NCBI GenBank assembly: GCA_037140375.1
Contig: JBAXER010000034.1
Span: 1 to 29,819, forward strand
From: WLMZ01 sp037140375
GTDB lineage: Bacteria; Actinomycetota; Acidimicrobiia; Acidimicrobiales; Ilumatobacteraceae
Direction: 5' to 3'
Length of the DNA stretch: 29,819 nucleotides
Positions 7,290 to 14,614 of this stretch are shown one piece after another. The first letter of the stretch is position 1; each line of letters starts with the position of its first letter. The position numbers and the translations under genes were made by a program. The notes beneath the pieces were generated by a model. It did no database searches, was not told the DNA's origin, and saw only the letters and a list, made by a program, of their open reading frames with translations.

Positions 7290-7655
7290 ATGTCCGACTT
7301 TCTCCGGGATTACCTCACCGTTATTTGGTTCGGCGGCACAGCACTGCTGCTCGCCGCGCTCTTGTTGGCTCTCTCGGCGGCGATCCGTCCGAACAAGCCC
7401 AACTACGAAAAATTGATGTCCTACGAAAGTGGTGTCGATCCTGTCGGCCACGGTTGGTCTCAGAGCCAGATTCGTTATTACGTGTTTGCTTTGCTCTTCG
7501 TAGTGTTCGATGTCGAAGCAGTGTTCATCTTCCCGTGGGCTACCCAGCTCGAGCGCTACAGCGGCTTTGGTTTGGTTGAGATGGGTCTCTTCGTTTTCGT
7601 CCTTCTGCTCGGTCTCGTCTACGCCTGGCGCAAGGGCGTCCTGCGATGGGTGTAG
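7290..7655 (+). CDS. nuoA: NADH-quinone oxidoreductase subunit A
   Basis: Small membrane subunit of complex I located at the junction of the peripheral and membrane arms. The 121 residues contain three hydrophobic helices. The family signature loop is present as SYESGVDPVG and the conserved helix as FALLFVVFDVEAVFIFPWA, whose acidic residues belong to the quinone-proton coupling region. The ATG at 7290 gives the standard N-terminus; a nearby ATG at 7283 is in another frame. It is the first gene of the nuo operon, with 36 bases before nuoB and a Crp-like palindrome just upstream. Confidence 0.95.
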   Translation: MSDFLRDYLTVIWFGGTALLLAALLLALSAAIRPNKPNYEKLMSYESGVDPVGHGWSQSQIRYYVFALLFVVFDVEAVFIFPWATQLERYSGFGLVEMGLFVFVLLLGLVYAWRKGVLRWV

Positions 7656-7691
7656 CTCGAGCGATGACACCCAAGAAAGTGGCGTGCTGAT

Positions 7692-8219
7692 ATGGGCCTC
7701 GTTGACCGCGGCCGGCTACCCAAGCCGCTGACACAACTCTTCAACATGGGTCGCTCGTACAGCCTGTGGGTGTACCAGTGGGGACTCGCTTGCTGCGCCA
7801 TCGAGATGGGTGCGGCCTTTGGCTCGCCTCGTTACGACGTGATGCGCCTTGGCGTTATCCCGCTGCCAGCGAGCCCACGCCAAGCCGACCTCGTCGTGAT
7901 CTCCGGCACGGTCACCGACAAGATGGCTCCAGCGATCAAGCGTCTCTACGAGCAGATGCCCGAGCCCAAGTACGTCATCAGCATGGGCTCATGCGCCAAC
8001 TGCGGCGGCCCGTACTGGGATAGCTACTCGGTCACTAAGGGCGTCGATCAGATCATTCCCGTCGATATCTATGTGCCTGGTTGCCCGCCTCGCCCCGAGG
8101 CACTGCTCGAAGGCGTCGTGCTGTTGCAGCAACGCATCAAGAACGAAGACATGGGTGCCCGCTGGCGCGGCGAGGGCTACGTGCCGTTGAACCGAGGTGA
8201 GCCAATTGTCGTCAACTGA
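7692..8219 (+). CDS. nuoB: NADH-quinone oxidoreductase subunit B
   Basis: Peripheral-arm subunit that holds iron-sulphur cluster N2, the last electron carrier before quinone. In this 175-residue protein the ligands are the tandem Cys34-Cys35 (GLACCAIEM), Cys101 (GSCANCGG) and Cys131 (VPGCPPRPE), all intact. Family segments SPRYDVMRLG and GTVTDKMAP are also present. Length is normal. The final 23 bases overlap the start of nuoC, consistent with coupled translation. Confidence 0.96.
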   Translation: MGLVDRGRLPKPLTQLFNMGRSYSLWVYQWGLACCAIEMGAAFGSPRYDVMRLGVIPLPASPRQADLVVISGTVTDKMAPAIKRLYEQMPEPKYVISMGSCANCGGPYWDSYSVTKGVDQIIPVDIYVPGCPPRPEALLEGVVLLQQRIKNEDMGARWRGEGYVPLNRGEPIVVN

Positions 8220-8868
8220 TACTCCTATCGCAGCCTTGCCAGGCGATGCACTGCGCGAGCGAGCCGTCGATCAACTGCGTGCCGAACTCGGCGACGCGCT
8301 CATCGACACGTTGGTCAAGCCTGGCGACGATGTTTGGGTTCGGGTCCGCGCCGATGCGTGGCACGAAGCCGGCATTGCGCTGCGCGATGCCGTCGGCCTC
8401 GACTACTTCTGCTTTTTGTCCGCCATCGACTGGATGCCGTCGCCTTTTGGTCGCGGCGAAGACGACCCAACGCAGCCCCAGGCCGAGCGCGACATGACCA
8501 TTCGCCAGGGCTATACCGGTGGCGAGACCCGCTTTCAGTTGTTCGCCCGGGCCTGCAGCACCACGCTTCATTTCGGTGTCACCATCAAGGCCGACATTGG
8601 CGACGACATGACCATGCCTACTTGGATCCCTTGCTACACCGGGGCCAACTGGCACGAGCGTGAGGCTCACGAAATGTTCGGCATCAACTTTGCCGGGCAC
8701 CCTGACCTGCGCAATATGTATCTTCCCAGTGGCTTTGAGGGACACCCGATGCGTAAAGACTTCCCGTTGTTGGCTCGCATGGTGAAGCCGTGGCCAGGCA
8801 TCGTCGATGTCGAACCACTGCCAGGCGAACCCGCCGACAGCCCAGATGCAGATGGCGGCGAATCATGA
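8197..8868 (+). CDS. nuoC: NADH-quinone oxidoreductase subunit C
   Basis: The 30-kDa-type peripheral subunit that packs against NuoD. The 223-residue protein carries the signature HEREAHEMFGINFAGHPDLR and then GFEGHPMRKDFPL near the C-terminus, both diagnostic. It is a separate gene, not fused to nuoD as in enterobacteria. The start is a GTG at 8197 inside the end of nuoB; a TTG nine bases later is the alternative. The stop overlaps the nuoD start as ATGA. The acidic tail (EPADSPDADGGES) is less conserved. Confidence 0.94.
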   Translation: MSQLSSTDTPIAALPGDALRERAVDQLRAELGDALIDTLVKPGDDVWVRVRADAWHEAGIALRDAVGLDYFCFLSAIDWMPSPFGRGEDDPTQPQAERDMTIRQGYTGGETRFQLFARACSTTLHFGVTIKADIGDDMTMPTWIPCYTGANWHEREAHEMFGINFAGHPDLRNMYLPSGFEGHPMRKDFPLLARMVKPWPGIVDVEPLPGEPADSPDADGGES

Positions 8869-10037
8869 CCATGCTCGGTGACCGTCAGCGTCTGGCCTAC
8901 ATCGCGTCGCAAGCCGCCGATGCTCGCCTCAACGTCGAACTCGAAACTGAGGGCATGACCCTCAACATTGGGCCGCAGCACCCTGCCACCCATGGCACGT
9001 TGCGCATTATCTGTCGCCTCGATGGCGAGCAGGTTGTCTGGGCCGAGCCTTCAGCGGGCTACATGCACCGTGGCTACGAAAAGCTCACCGAGGTTCGTAC
9101 CTTCCCGCAGGTCACCTCGCTGGTGAACCGCATCGACTGGCTGGGCAGCTTCGCCAACGAAGTTCCGTTCATCCTCGCCGCTGAGAAGTTGATGGACATT
9201 GAGGCGCCACCGCGTGCGCAGCACATTCGAACGATCTTGTTCGAGCTCAGCCGCATCGCCAACGTGTCGCTGTTCCTCGGCGACCTCGGTGTGCAGCTCG
9301 GCGCAATTACCCCAGTGTTCATGGCCTTCCGTGATCGCGAATACGTGCTCAACCTCATCGAGAGCGCAACCGGTGGTCGCTTCCACCCCAACTTCGACCG
9401 CATCGGCGGGCTCAAAGACGACCTGCCCAAGGGCTGGATCGAAGAGACCCGCAGTGTGATGCGCAAGCTGCGCACGTTCTGCGACGAGATCGACGATCTG
9501 CTGTTCGGCAACGAGATCTTCCAGAGCCGCACACGCGGCATTGGTGTCATTCCTAAAGACGTGGCGCTGCAATACGGCTTGTCCGGTCCCAACCTGCGTG
9601 CCAGCGGCGTCGATTACGACCTTCGTCGCGATCAGAAGATTGCCATGGCCTGGGACAAGGTCGACTTCAAGGTGTGGACCCATCCAGACGGCGACAGCTT
9701 CGCTCGATGCTGGGTTCGCTTGCAGGAAACCCGTGAGGCAACCCTCATTGTCGAGAAGTTGCTCGACACGTTGCCCGCCGGTCCGGTGATGGCCAAGGTG
9801 CCGCGCATCATCAAGGTGCCCGAAGGCGAGGCCTGGGTGAGCACCGAAAACCCACTCGGCGAGATGGGTTACTACGTGGTGAGCAAGGGCGATATGGGCC
9901 CGTTCCGCGTGAAGATTCGCTCGGCCAGCTTCAACAACATCTCGATCGTGCCGTGGCTGCTGCGCGGTGTGTACGTCCCCGACGTCATCACCATCTTGGC
10001 GTCGCTGTACTTCATTCTCGGAGACATCGACCGCTGA
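8865..10037 (+). CDS. nuoD: NADH-quinone oxidoreductase subunit D
   Basis: The 49-kDa-type subunit forming the quinone-binding cavity with NuoB, structurally derived from a [NiFe]-hydrogenase large subunit. The 390-residue protein has GPQHPATHG (36-44) with the quinone-site histidine, MHRGYEKL (67-74), and the conserved C-terminus VPDVITILASLYFILGDIDR. The hydrogenase cysteines are absent, as expected of a complex I subunit. The ATG at 8865 overlaps the nuoC stop (ATGA); upstream in-frame sequence is Arg-rich noise inside nuoC. Arg69 in HRG probably corresponds to the arginine (Arg85) that NDUFAF7 methylates in the mitochondrial homologue NDUFS2, and an NDUFAF7-like gene closes this operon. 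The next gene is nuoH, with nuoE, nuoF and nuoG skipped. Confidence 0.96.
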   Translation: MTMLGDRQRLAYIASQAADARLNVELETEGMTLNIGPQHPATHGTLRIICRLDGEQVVWAEPSAGYMHRGYEKLTEVRTFPQVTSLVNRIDWLGSFANEVPFILAAEKLMDIEAPPRAQHIRTILFELSRIANVSLFLGDLGVQLGAITPVFMAFRDREYVLNLIESATGGRFHPNFDRIGGLKDDLPKGWIEETRSVMRKLRTFCDEIDDLLFGNEIFQSRTRGIGVIPKDVALQYGLSGPNLRASGVDYDLRRDQKIAMAWDKVDFKVWTHPDGDSFARCWVRLQETREATLIVEKLLDTLPAGPVMAKVPRIIKVPEGEAWVSTENPLGEMGYYVVSKGDMGPFRVKIRSASFNNISIVPWLLRGVYVPDVITILASLYFILGDIDR

Positions 10038-11086
10038 TGATGCTCGCAGTTCAATTTCCCTACTGGGCGCAGTCGTTGCTCCGGGTGCTTGGCGGCCTGG
10101 TCGCTGTCTTGCTGCCTGCCGGCACCATCGTCTACCTCTTTTTGTTCAAGATGATGAGCTTCATGCAGAGCCGGCTCGGGCCGATGGAGGCTGGGCCCTA
10201 TGGCTCGATGCAGTTGTTTGCCGAGGTTGGCAAGTGGCTGCAAAAAGAAGACATCATGCCCGAGAAGGCCGATCACTCGATCTTCAAGATTGCGCCGCTC
10301 ATCGTGCTCGCCAGCACGTTCCTGCTCGTCGCAGTGGTGCCATTTGGACCCGATGCGCTGTTCACCAACTTTGAGACCGGTGTGTTTTACGCCTTGGCCG
10401 TCAGTTCGGTCAGCGTGCTCGGCATCCTCATCGCTGGCTGGTCCAGCGCCAACAAGTACTCACTGCTCGGTGGCCTTCGTGCCGCAGGTCAGCTCATTGC
10501 CTACGAGTTGCCAATGGTTCTCGCCGTTGTCGGTGTGGTCATCCAGGCCGGCACGATGAACCTGCAACAGATCGTCGTTGCGCAAAACGCCGGCGAGATC
10601 TTTGGGTGGAACGGCCTCGGCAATCCATACATCCTCACCCAGTTCATTGGGTTCGCAGTCTTCATGATTGCCGTTCAGGCCGAACTCACTCAGGCTCCGT
10701 TCGACATGCCCGTCGCCGAATCCGAACTCGTGTCGGGTTACATGACCGAGTATTCGGGCTTCCGCTTTCTCATCTTCTTCATCGCCGAGTTCGCCACCGC
10801 TGGTGTGTTCGCACTGATCGCTTCGGTGCTGTTCCTCGGCGGTTGGGGAATCCCGTTCAGCTGGTTCGGCTGGAACAACATCGATCAGATCGATAACTGG
10901 ATGAACATCGTCGGCCCGCTGATTATGTTCACCAAGATGATGGGGCTCGTCTTCCTCATCATGTGGATCCGATTCAGCTATCCCCGTTTCCGCGAAGATC
11001 AACTGCAGCGGTTCGCCTGGAAGGTGCTCATTCCTGTGTCGCTTGGCAACATCATGCTCACCGCTGTCTTGAAGGTGGTGTTCTGA
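10037..11086 (+). CDS. nuoH: NADH-quinone oxidoreductase subunit H
   Basis: Membrane subunit that completes the quinone chamber and links it to the proton channels. The 349 residues form about eight hydrophobic helices. Key segments are QSRLGPMEAGPYGSMQLFAE followed by KEDIMPEKAD, and the acidic ESELVSGYMTEYSGFRFLIFF loop that lines the quinone site. The conserved QAELTQAPFDMPVAE precedes it. The start ATG at 10037 overlaps the nuoD stop by one base (TGATG); a second ATG follows directly. An insertion-like loop around GWGIPFSWFGWNNIDQ is somewhat unusual. It occupies the place after nuoD where nuoE, nuoF and nuoG sit in 14-gene operons. Confidence 0.95.
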   Translation: MMLAVQFPYWAQSLLRVLGGLVAVLLPAGTIVYLFLFKMMSFMQSRLGPMEAGPYGSMQLFAEVGKWLQKEDIMPEKADHSIFKIAPLIVLASTFLLVAVVPFGPDALFTNFETGVFYALAVSSVSVLGILIAGWSSANKYSLLGGLRAAGQLIAYELPMVLAVVGVVIQAGTMNLQQIVVAQNAGEIFGWNGLGNPYILTQFIGFAVFMIAVQAELTQAPFDMPVAESELVSGYMTEYSGFRFLIFFIAEFATAGVFALIASVLFLGGWGIPFSWFGWNNIDQIDNWMNIVGPLIMFTKMMGLVFLIMWIRFSYPRFREDQLQRFAWKVLIPVSLGNIMLTAVLKVVF

Positions 11087-11586
11087 TGGGTCTCAAGCCA
11101 AAAGTTCCCGGCCTCGTCAAGGGCCTTGGGGTCACCTTCAACACGATGATGACCACCATCACCAAGGGTTCCAACACTGTTCAGTACCCACACGAAAAAG
11201 AAGCCCCACCGCTTCGAGCTCGTGGTGTTATTGCCCTTCGCGAAGACAACTGCACATCGTGCATGCTCTGCGCGCGTAGCTGCCCTGACTGGTGCATCTA
11301 CATCGAGGGTCACAAAGAACTCGCTCCGCCACGTCGTGCTGGCGGCGCACCGCGCAAGGTCAACAAGCTCGATCGTTTCGACATCGACTACGCGTTGTGC
11401 ATGTATTGCGGCATCTGTGTCGAGGTGTGCCCATTCGATGCGTTGTTCTGGAGCCCCGAGTACGAGTACAGCGAGCCCAAGATTGCCGACTTGTTGCACG
11501 ACAAGACCAAGCTTGGCGAGTGGATGGAAACCGTGCCCGAAGCCCCCGAGCTCGAGGTCGGCGCCGACAAGAAGGGCAAGAAGTGA
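11086..11586 (+). CDS. nuoI: NADH-quinone oxidoreductase subunit I (2[4Fe-4S])
   Basis: Ferredoxin-like subunit that carries clusters N6a and N6b and passes electrons to NuoB. In 166 residues it has two complete CxxCxxCxxxCP motifs: Cys56, 59, 62, 66 (CTSCMLCARSCP) and Cys105, 108, 111, 115 (CMYCGICVEVCP). Without NuoE, NuoF or NuoG this subunit is the most likely entry point for electrons from a soluble donor. The C-terminal tail is charged and Lys-rich (GADKKGKK), as is often seen. The ATG overlaps the nuoH stop by one base, and its own stop overlaps nuoJ the same way. Confidence 0.96.
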   Translation: MGLKPKVPGLVKGLGVTFNTMMTTITKGSNTVQYPHEKEAPPLRARGVIALREDNCTSCMLCARSCPDWCIYIEGHKELAPPRRAGGAPRKVNKLDRFDIDYALCMYCGICVEVCPFDALFWSPEYEYSEPKIADLLHDKTKLGEWMETVPEAPELEVGADKKGKK

Positions 11587-12101
11587 TGCTTGCCGAAACC
11601 TTGGTCGCCCAGAACATTTCGTTCGGCATCATCGCCACCGTGATGGTCGTCGGGGCCATCCGAGTGGTCACCAGCAAAAACGTGGTGCACGCTGCGTTGT
11701 GGCTGGTGTGTGTGTTGGCCGGCGCTGCAGCGCAGTACCTGTTGGTCTATGCCGAGTTCGTTGCCATCACCCAGATCTTGGTCTACGTGGGCGCCGTGAT
11801 GGTGCTGTTCTTGTTCGGTGTCATGCTCACCCGAGCGCGCATCGGTAACGAGAACGACCTCAACAACAAGAACTGGGCACTGGGCATTCCGGTGGCGCTC
11901 ACCATGTTCGCAGCAATGGCTATCGCTCTGGTCGGCGGCTTCTCAGACGAGAAGCTTCCTTCGCCATCAACAGCCGTACGCATCGATACGCAAGCCGTGT
12001 CTGATGCAATCTTCAAGCCCTACTTGCTTCCGTTCTGGGCGCTGTCATTCGTGTTGCTCGTCGCCGTCATCGGCGCCATTGTCTTGGCCCGTAAGGATTG
12101 A
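11586..12101 (+). CDS. nuoJ: NADH-quinone oxidoreductase subunit J
   Basis: Membrane subunit with about five helices, recognised by the conserved third-helix segment EFVAITQILVYVGAVMVLFLFGVML, whose pi-bulge helix takes part in coupling. The length (171 residues) is normal for the family. An extracytoplasmic loop (DEKLPSPSTAVRIDTQAVSD) lies between helices four and five. The ATG overlaps the nuoI stop (TGATG), and nuoK follows after six bases. Confidence 0.94.
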   Translation: MLAETLVAQNISFGIIATVMVVGAIRVVTSKNVVHAALWLVCVLAGAAAQYLLVYAEFVAITQILVYVGAVMVLFLFGVMLTRARIGNENDLNNKNWALGIPVALTMFAAMAIALVGGFSDEKLPSPSTAVRIDTQAVSDAIFKPYLLPFWALSFVLLVAVIGAIVLARKD

Positions 12102-12107
12102 TGCCCA

Positions 12108-12407
12108 ATGCTGATCAATGAATTTCTCCTGCTTGGTGCCGTGCTTTTCTGCATCGGTATCTATGGCGTCATCGCCCGCAAGAACGCAGTGATGGTGCTG
12201 ATGGCCATCGAGCTCATTCTCAACGCGGTGAACCTCAACTTGTTGGCCTTTGCCTTGCGCAACGGCAGCCCCGATGGTCACGTCTTTGCGCTCTATGTCA
12301 TTGCCGTGGCCGCCGCCGAGGTTGGCGTTGGTCTTGGCTTGGTTCTGCTGATTTACCGCAACAAGCGCACCATCGCGCTTGACGAACTCTCTGAGATGAA
12401 GGGCTGA
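12108..12407 (+). CDS. nuoK: NADH-quinone oxidoreductase subunit K
   Basis: Small three-helix subunit (99 residues) related to MrpC. The two buried glutamates required for proton transfer are visible in MAIELILNAVNLN and in VAAAEVGVGLGLVLLIYR. The start ATG at 12108 is preceded by AAGGA at the end of nuoJ. An ATG at 12101 lies in another frame and is rejected. nuoL starts three bases after the stop. Confidence 0.95.
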   Translation: MLINEFLLLGAVLFCIGIYGVIARKNAVMVLMAIELILNAVNLNLLAFALRNGSPDGHVFALYVIAVAAAEVGVGLGLVLLIYRNKRTIALDELSEMKG

Positions 12408-12410
12408 GCC

Positions 12411-14600
12411 GTGCTCGCTGCTGAACAGGTTGCTGAACATGCTGCCGAGCACGTCGGCTGGTTTTTGGACCACGCATTCCTGATCCCGTTAGTTCCTGCT
12501 GTTGCGTTCGCGATCATCATCTTGGTGGGCAAGCGCTTGCCCATGAAGGGCAGCGAAGTAGGCGTGGCCTCGATCTTCGCCTCGCTGGTGCTCGCGGTCG
12601 GCGTGGCCTACCAGTGGATTGAGCGTTCTCATAGCACGGTCGAGCCGGTCATCCGCAAGGTGGTCTGGTGGCAAAGCGGCGGCATCGAGTTCAGCGTGGG
12701 GCAGCACATCGATGGCCTCTCTGTCGTCATGTTGTTGTTGGTGGCGTTCATCTCCACCTTGGTGCAGATCTACTCGCTCGAATACCTCCGCGGCGACCGT
12801 CGCTATACCCACTTCTTTGCTGCGCTCACCTTGTTCAGCGGCGGCATGCTCATGATGGTGCTCGCCGAAAACATGGTGCAGCTCATCCTCGGCTGGGAAA
12901 TCATGGGCCTGTGTTCGTTCATGCTCATCGGCCACTGGTGGGAAGAAGAAGCCAACAGCCGCGCGGCACTCAAGGCGTTCTGGACTGTGCGAGTCGGCGA
13001 CATTGGCTTGCTAGTCGGCACCGGCATCATCTTCTTTGGCGCCAGCGCGTTTGCCCAGGAGTCCGGCAGCAACGGTTTCAGCATCGCCGCCATCAACGAG
13101 TGGGCGCTCAACGACACGGGTGCCTCACACACTGTGCTGCTCTGGGGCTCGGTTGCGTTATTCATTGCTTGCATCGGCAAGAGCGGCCAGTTCCCGCTCC
13201 ACACGTGGTTGCCCGACGCAATGGCCGGCCCCACGCCGGTCAGCTCGCTGTTGCACTCCAGCACGATGGTCGTCGCAGGCGTGTTCTTGGTGGCCCGCCT
13301 CTACCCGCTGTTCCACACCGGGCTCGACATCAACGTGGCTGGGCAGCAATTCAACCTCATCGCGGTGATCGGCGGCATCACCATCATCATCGCGGCGGCT
13401 CTTGCCTTCGTGCAGACCGACATCAAAAAGGTGTTGGCCTACTCAACGGTCAGCCAACTCGGGTACATGATGATGGGTCTCGGCGTCGGCGCCTTTACGC
13501 CAGCCGTCTTCCACATCTTCACCCACGCATTCTTCAAGTGCTGCTTGTTCTTGTGCGCTGGATCGGTAGCCCACAGCGGCAGCCATCACAGTTTCGAGAT
13601 GAAGAAAGACATGGGCGGCCTGGCGCGCAAGATGCCAATCACTGCGGCGTGTTGGATCATCTCCACGCTGGCGTTGTGCGGCGTGCCGTTCTTCAGTGGT
13701 TTCTTCTCCAAAGACGAGATCATCGATAACGCGCACAACAACGGCTACAAGGTGTTCTGGGTCATTGGTCTTGTTGGTGCCTTCATGACCACCGCGTACA
13801 TGACCCGCGCAACCTACCTCACCTTCTTCGGCACGGCCCGAGGCGCAGCAGCTGGCGTGCATCACGACGACAGCCACGCAGTGGCTCACGACGTCCACGA
13901 CACTCACGACGCACACGATGCACACGATGCTCACGACGCCCATGCCGGCCCGCACGAATCACCAGCACTCATCACCGTGCCGCTGGTGATCTTGGCCGTG
14001 CTGGCACTCACCGCTGGTTATCTCAACGCGGCACCGTTCCATATCGAAAAGTTCACTGAGTGGTTCGCTACCGAAGGCCGAGAGCCGTTCCCCGAACTTG
14101 CTCACGCGGCGTTCGAATGGGTCAACGCACTGCCATCCATCGTGTTGGTCGCAGCCGGTTTCATCGTGAGCTTGTTCATTAGCCGGGGCCTCTATGGCGA
14201 GAAGGCCTTCTTTCTGAAGGGCATCACCAAGCGCTCGCGTCCGCTTCGCGCTGGCTACACGTTCTTGTACAACAAGTACTACCTCGATGCCCTCTACGAG
14301 AACGTCATCGTTCGCGCAGTGGCATACCCAATCAGCAAGGCGACGTACTGGATCAACCAGAACGTCATCGACCGCACCGTCGACCAAGTTGGTCTCACCG
14401 GGCAATCGGTCGGCAATTGGGTGTATCGCAATATCGACCAACGCGTGGTTGATGGAGCGGTCAATGGATCTGGTGCCGCAGCACGCGGTACAGGCAGCGC
14501 ATTGCGGCCGATCCAGTCAGGCAAGGTCAACCAATACGGGGCACTGCTCTTCGGAGCCGCCGCAATCGGCGCCCTCGTTCTCGTCATCGTCAATACCTGA
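12411..14600 (+). CDS. nuoL: NADH-quinone oxidoreductase subunit L (antiporter-like), with His/Asp-rich loop
   Basis: Distal proton-pumping subunit of the membrane arm, 729 residues and slightly long for the family. The antiporter signature HTWLPDAMAGPTPVSSLLHS and the channel glutamate region GWEIMGLCSFMLIGHWWEE are intact, as is the ALAFVQTDIKKVLAYSTVSQLGYM helix. The C-terminal part should form the long lateral helix ending in a final membrane helix. Between late membrane helices (about residues 482-518) there is an unusual loop with 11 histidines, including five HDA/HDT units encoded by a 9-base tandem repeat. The start is GTG at 12411, three bases after the nuoK stop. Confidence 0.95.
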   Translation: MLAAEQVAEHAAEHVGWFLDHAFLIPLVPAVAFAIIILVGKRLPMKGSEVGVASIFASLVLAVGVAYQWIERSHSTVEPVIRKVVWWQSGGIEFSVGQHIDGLSVVMLLLVAFISTLVQIYSLEYLRGDRRYTHFFAALTLFSGGMLMMVLAENMVQLILGWEIMGLCSFMLIGHWWEEEANSRAALKAFWTVRVGDIGLLVGTGIIFFGASAFAQESGSNGFSIAAINEWALNDTGASHTVLLWGSVALFIACIGKSGQFPLHTWLPDAMAGPTPVSSLLHSSTMVVAGVFLVARLYPLFHTGLDINVAGQQFNLIAVIGGITIIIAAALAFVQTDIKKVLAYSTVSQLGYMMMGLGVGAFTPAVFHIFTHAFFKCCLFLCAGSVAHSGSHHSFEMKKDMGGLARKMPITAACWIISTLALCGVPFFSGFFSKDEIIDNAHNNGYKVFWVIGLVGAFMTTAYMTRATYLTFFGTARGAAAGVHHDDSHAVAHDVHDTHDAHDAHDAHDAHAGPHESPALITVPLVILAVLALTAGYLNAAPFHIEKFTEWFATEGREPFPELAHAAFEWVNALPSIVLVAAGFIVSLFISRGLYGEKAFFLKGITKRSRPLRAGYTFLYNKYYLDALYENVIVRAVAYPISKATYWINQNVIDRTVDQVGLTGQSVGNWVYRNIDQRVVDGAVNGSGAAARGTGSALRPIQSGKVNQYGALLFGAAAIGALVLVIVNT
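13896..13940 (+). repeat. Five tandem 9-bp units encoding His-Asp-Ala in nuoL
   Basis: Five consecutive copies of CACGAYRCN (CACGACACT, CACGACGCA, CACGATGCA, CACGATGCT, CACGACGCC) lie in frame from codon 496 of nuoL, giving HDT followed by four HDA. Such short exact units can vary in copy number by slippage, so loop length may differ between strains. Confidence 0.9.
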
Positions 14601-14614
14601 GGAGCCTCACGGCA

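Noticed and set aside
10037..11086. Possible hidden nuoE, nuoF or nuoG between nuoD and nuoI
   Set aside because: Only nuoH lies there, and the nuoD, nuoH and nuoI ends overlap by single bases, leaving no room; the absence is real for this window.
12668..13729. Plus-strand frame of 353 codons inside nuoL
   Set aside because: Arg/His/Gly-rich out-of-frame translation of nuoL, which has full family motifs.
13896..13940. Short regular repeats considered as a CRISPR-like array
   Set aside because: The units are 9 bases, directly adjacent without spacers and in frame within nuoL; they are a coding microsatellite.
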